Virus record (IMG/VR): IMGVR_UViG_3300029813_000534
Coordinates: 1-38,861 of that record
Origin: a virus
DNA length: 38,861 nt
Direction: 5' to 3' (one strand)
Shown here piece by piece: positions 38,351 through 38,861 of the stretch (the first letter of the stretch is position 1; the number at the start of each line of letters is the position of its first letter). The translations under genes and the position numbers were made by a program. The notes below the pieces were generated by a model. The model ran no database searches and was not told where the DNA came from. It was given only the letters and a program-made list of their open reading frames with translations.

Positions 38351-38557
38351 TTATTTCCTATTCAGCTTCCTATTTATCTCTTTTATGTCCTCTTTGATGT
38401 TTTCAACCGCCTCCTCCAATGTCGCTATCCTCTCTCCGTGGGTAGGATTTTCTGGTTTTTTATTCTTCTTGTATCTCGACTTATAGTAAAAGACCCTCTC
38501 GATGAGGAGAGAAACCATGCCTAATACGGCAACAACTGTCAGGGGGTCTAATTCCAT
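38351..38557 (-). CDS. Small membrane protein with coiled-coil tail (holin-like)
   Basis: The 68-residue protein has one hydrophobic N-terminal segment (about 5-19, LTVVAVLGMVSLLIE), a basic stretch (KSRYKKNKK), then a C-terminal coiled coil (about 42-68). This is the plan of XhlA-like membrane proteins that help holins. It lies between two other possible lysis-related genes and the methyltransferase. Topology is seen; the lysis role is inference. Confidence 0.55.
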   Translation of the reverse strand: MELDPLTVVAVLGMVSLLIERVFYYKSRYKKNKKPENPTHGERIATLEEAVENIKEDIKEINRKLNRK

Positions 38558-38567
38558 TTACATTTCC

Positions 38568-38756
38568 CTACTTCCCGTTGAATTCCTTCCTCTTCTGGAG
38601 GAGTCTTTTGCCGGTATAGACAGCGGTCCCCGTAGTGAGCCAGATGGCATAATGGACGAATTGAGGATTCGGGTGATGATAAGCCCAGGTCATCAGCCCA
38701 GCCCAGATGAGCCAGGCGAGTGCTGTGTGTAGTTCAAACTTTATTTTCTTAGCCAT
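38568..38756 (-). CDS. Small two-helix membrane protein (holin-like)
   Basis: The 62-residue protein has two short hydrophobic segments (about 10-26, ALAWLIWAGLMTWAY, and about 33-48, FVHYAIWLTTGTAVY) and a basic C-terminus (KRLLQKRKEFNGK), consistent with a small holin-type protein. It is 10 bases from the next small membrane gene, suggesting a lysis cassette. Confidence 0.5.
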   Translation of the reverse strand: MAKKIKFELHTALAWLIWAGLMTWAYHHPNPQFVHYAIWLTTGTAVYTGKRLLQKRKEFNGK

Positions 38757-38757
38757 G

Positions 38758-38861
38758 TTATTTCCCCAAAACGAAGCCTCCGAAGAAGCCTAGAATTCCC
38801 CCTATAATCCCGCCTGTTTTCAGCCCCTTCCACCACTTAGCCTTCCCTCTTTTCTCACTCA
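38758..38861 (-). CDS. Partial small Gly-rich membrane protein at the right edge
   Basis: The readable part, SEKRGKAKWWKGLKTGG followed by IIGGILGFFGGFVLGK, ends in TAA at 38758. The last bases (CA) would complete an ATG if the next base beyond the window is T, so the gene probably starts exactly at the edge, giving a 34-residue protein with a basic N-terminus and one Gly-rich hydrophobic helix. It is adjacent to two other small membrane genes. Confidence 0.5.
   Translation of the reverse strand, partial: SEKRGKAKWWKGLKTGGIIGGILGFFGGFVLGK

Noticed and set aside
1-38861. Circular genome joining the two edges
   Set aside because: The cut gene at the right edge does not continue sensibly into the left edge: the joined codon would be TTG without a ribosome site.

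Overview
The window is most of the late (virion) half of a tailed phage or prophage genome with a siphovirus-like plan: HK97-type packaging and capsid genes, one tail-tube gene, a -1 frameshifted tail chaperone pair, a long tape measure, and no sheath genes. I see no integrase, repressor, replication gene or certain endolysin, and the last gene is cut by the right edge, so this is a fragment. The host cannot be named from the sequence; I infer an uncultivated bacterium. Translation signals are ordinary: strong purine-rich Shine-Dalgarno sites, many ATGA/GTGA/TGATG overlaps, and some GTG or TTG starts.

Layout. Bases 1-5880 are read on the + strand and are AT-rich (about 30% G+C in a 60-nt sample counted by hand). 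They hold a ParB-family gene in a three-gene operon flanked by 10-bp phased GACATAAA-type repeats, a probable secreted lipoprotein hydrolase, a broken HicA toxin gene, a tightly overlapping trio led by a TIGR04255-type protein, and a secreted JAMM/MPN-like protein. Bases 5885-38861 are read on the - strand, mostly at 45-60% G+C. In transcription order (right to left) they encode: three small membrane proteins (possible lysis genes); a ParB-like/DNA methyltransferase fusion; small and large terminase; portal; a MuF minor head protein with a zincin toxin-like tail; a small Cys protein; a 1017-residue prohead protease carrying an inserted AAA+ ATPase; two tiny genes; two tandem major-capsid-like proteins; decoration and head-tail proteins, one with ten YxGDI repeats; a three-gene glycan-modification cassette; tail terminator, tube, chaperones, tape measure, distal tail protein, hub and a His-rich fibre; then small accessory proteins.

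How it fits together. Terminase, portal, MuF protein, protease and capsid proteins would build and fill the head; the connector genes join it to a tail whose length is set by the tape measure. The inserted cassette (a methyltransferase-like protein, a GT2 glycosyltransferase, and an 865-residue GT2-LicD-cytidylyltransferase-GT2 chain) looks like a self-contained machine for making and attaching a phosphodiester-decorated glycan, to the virion or to the host surface (inference). The most unusual points are this four-domain enzyme, the AAA+ insertion in the maturation protease with a strong internal start for its C-terminal part, the paired capsid genes, and the composition switches that follow domain boundaries in the MuF-zincin and methyltransferase genes.
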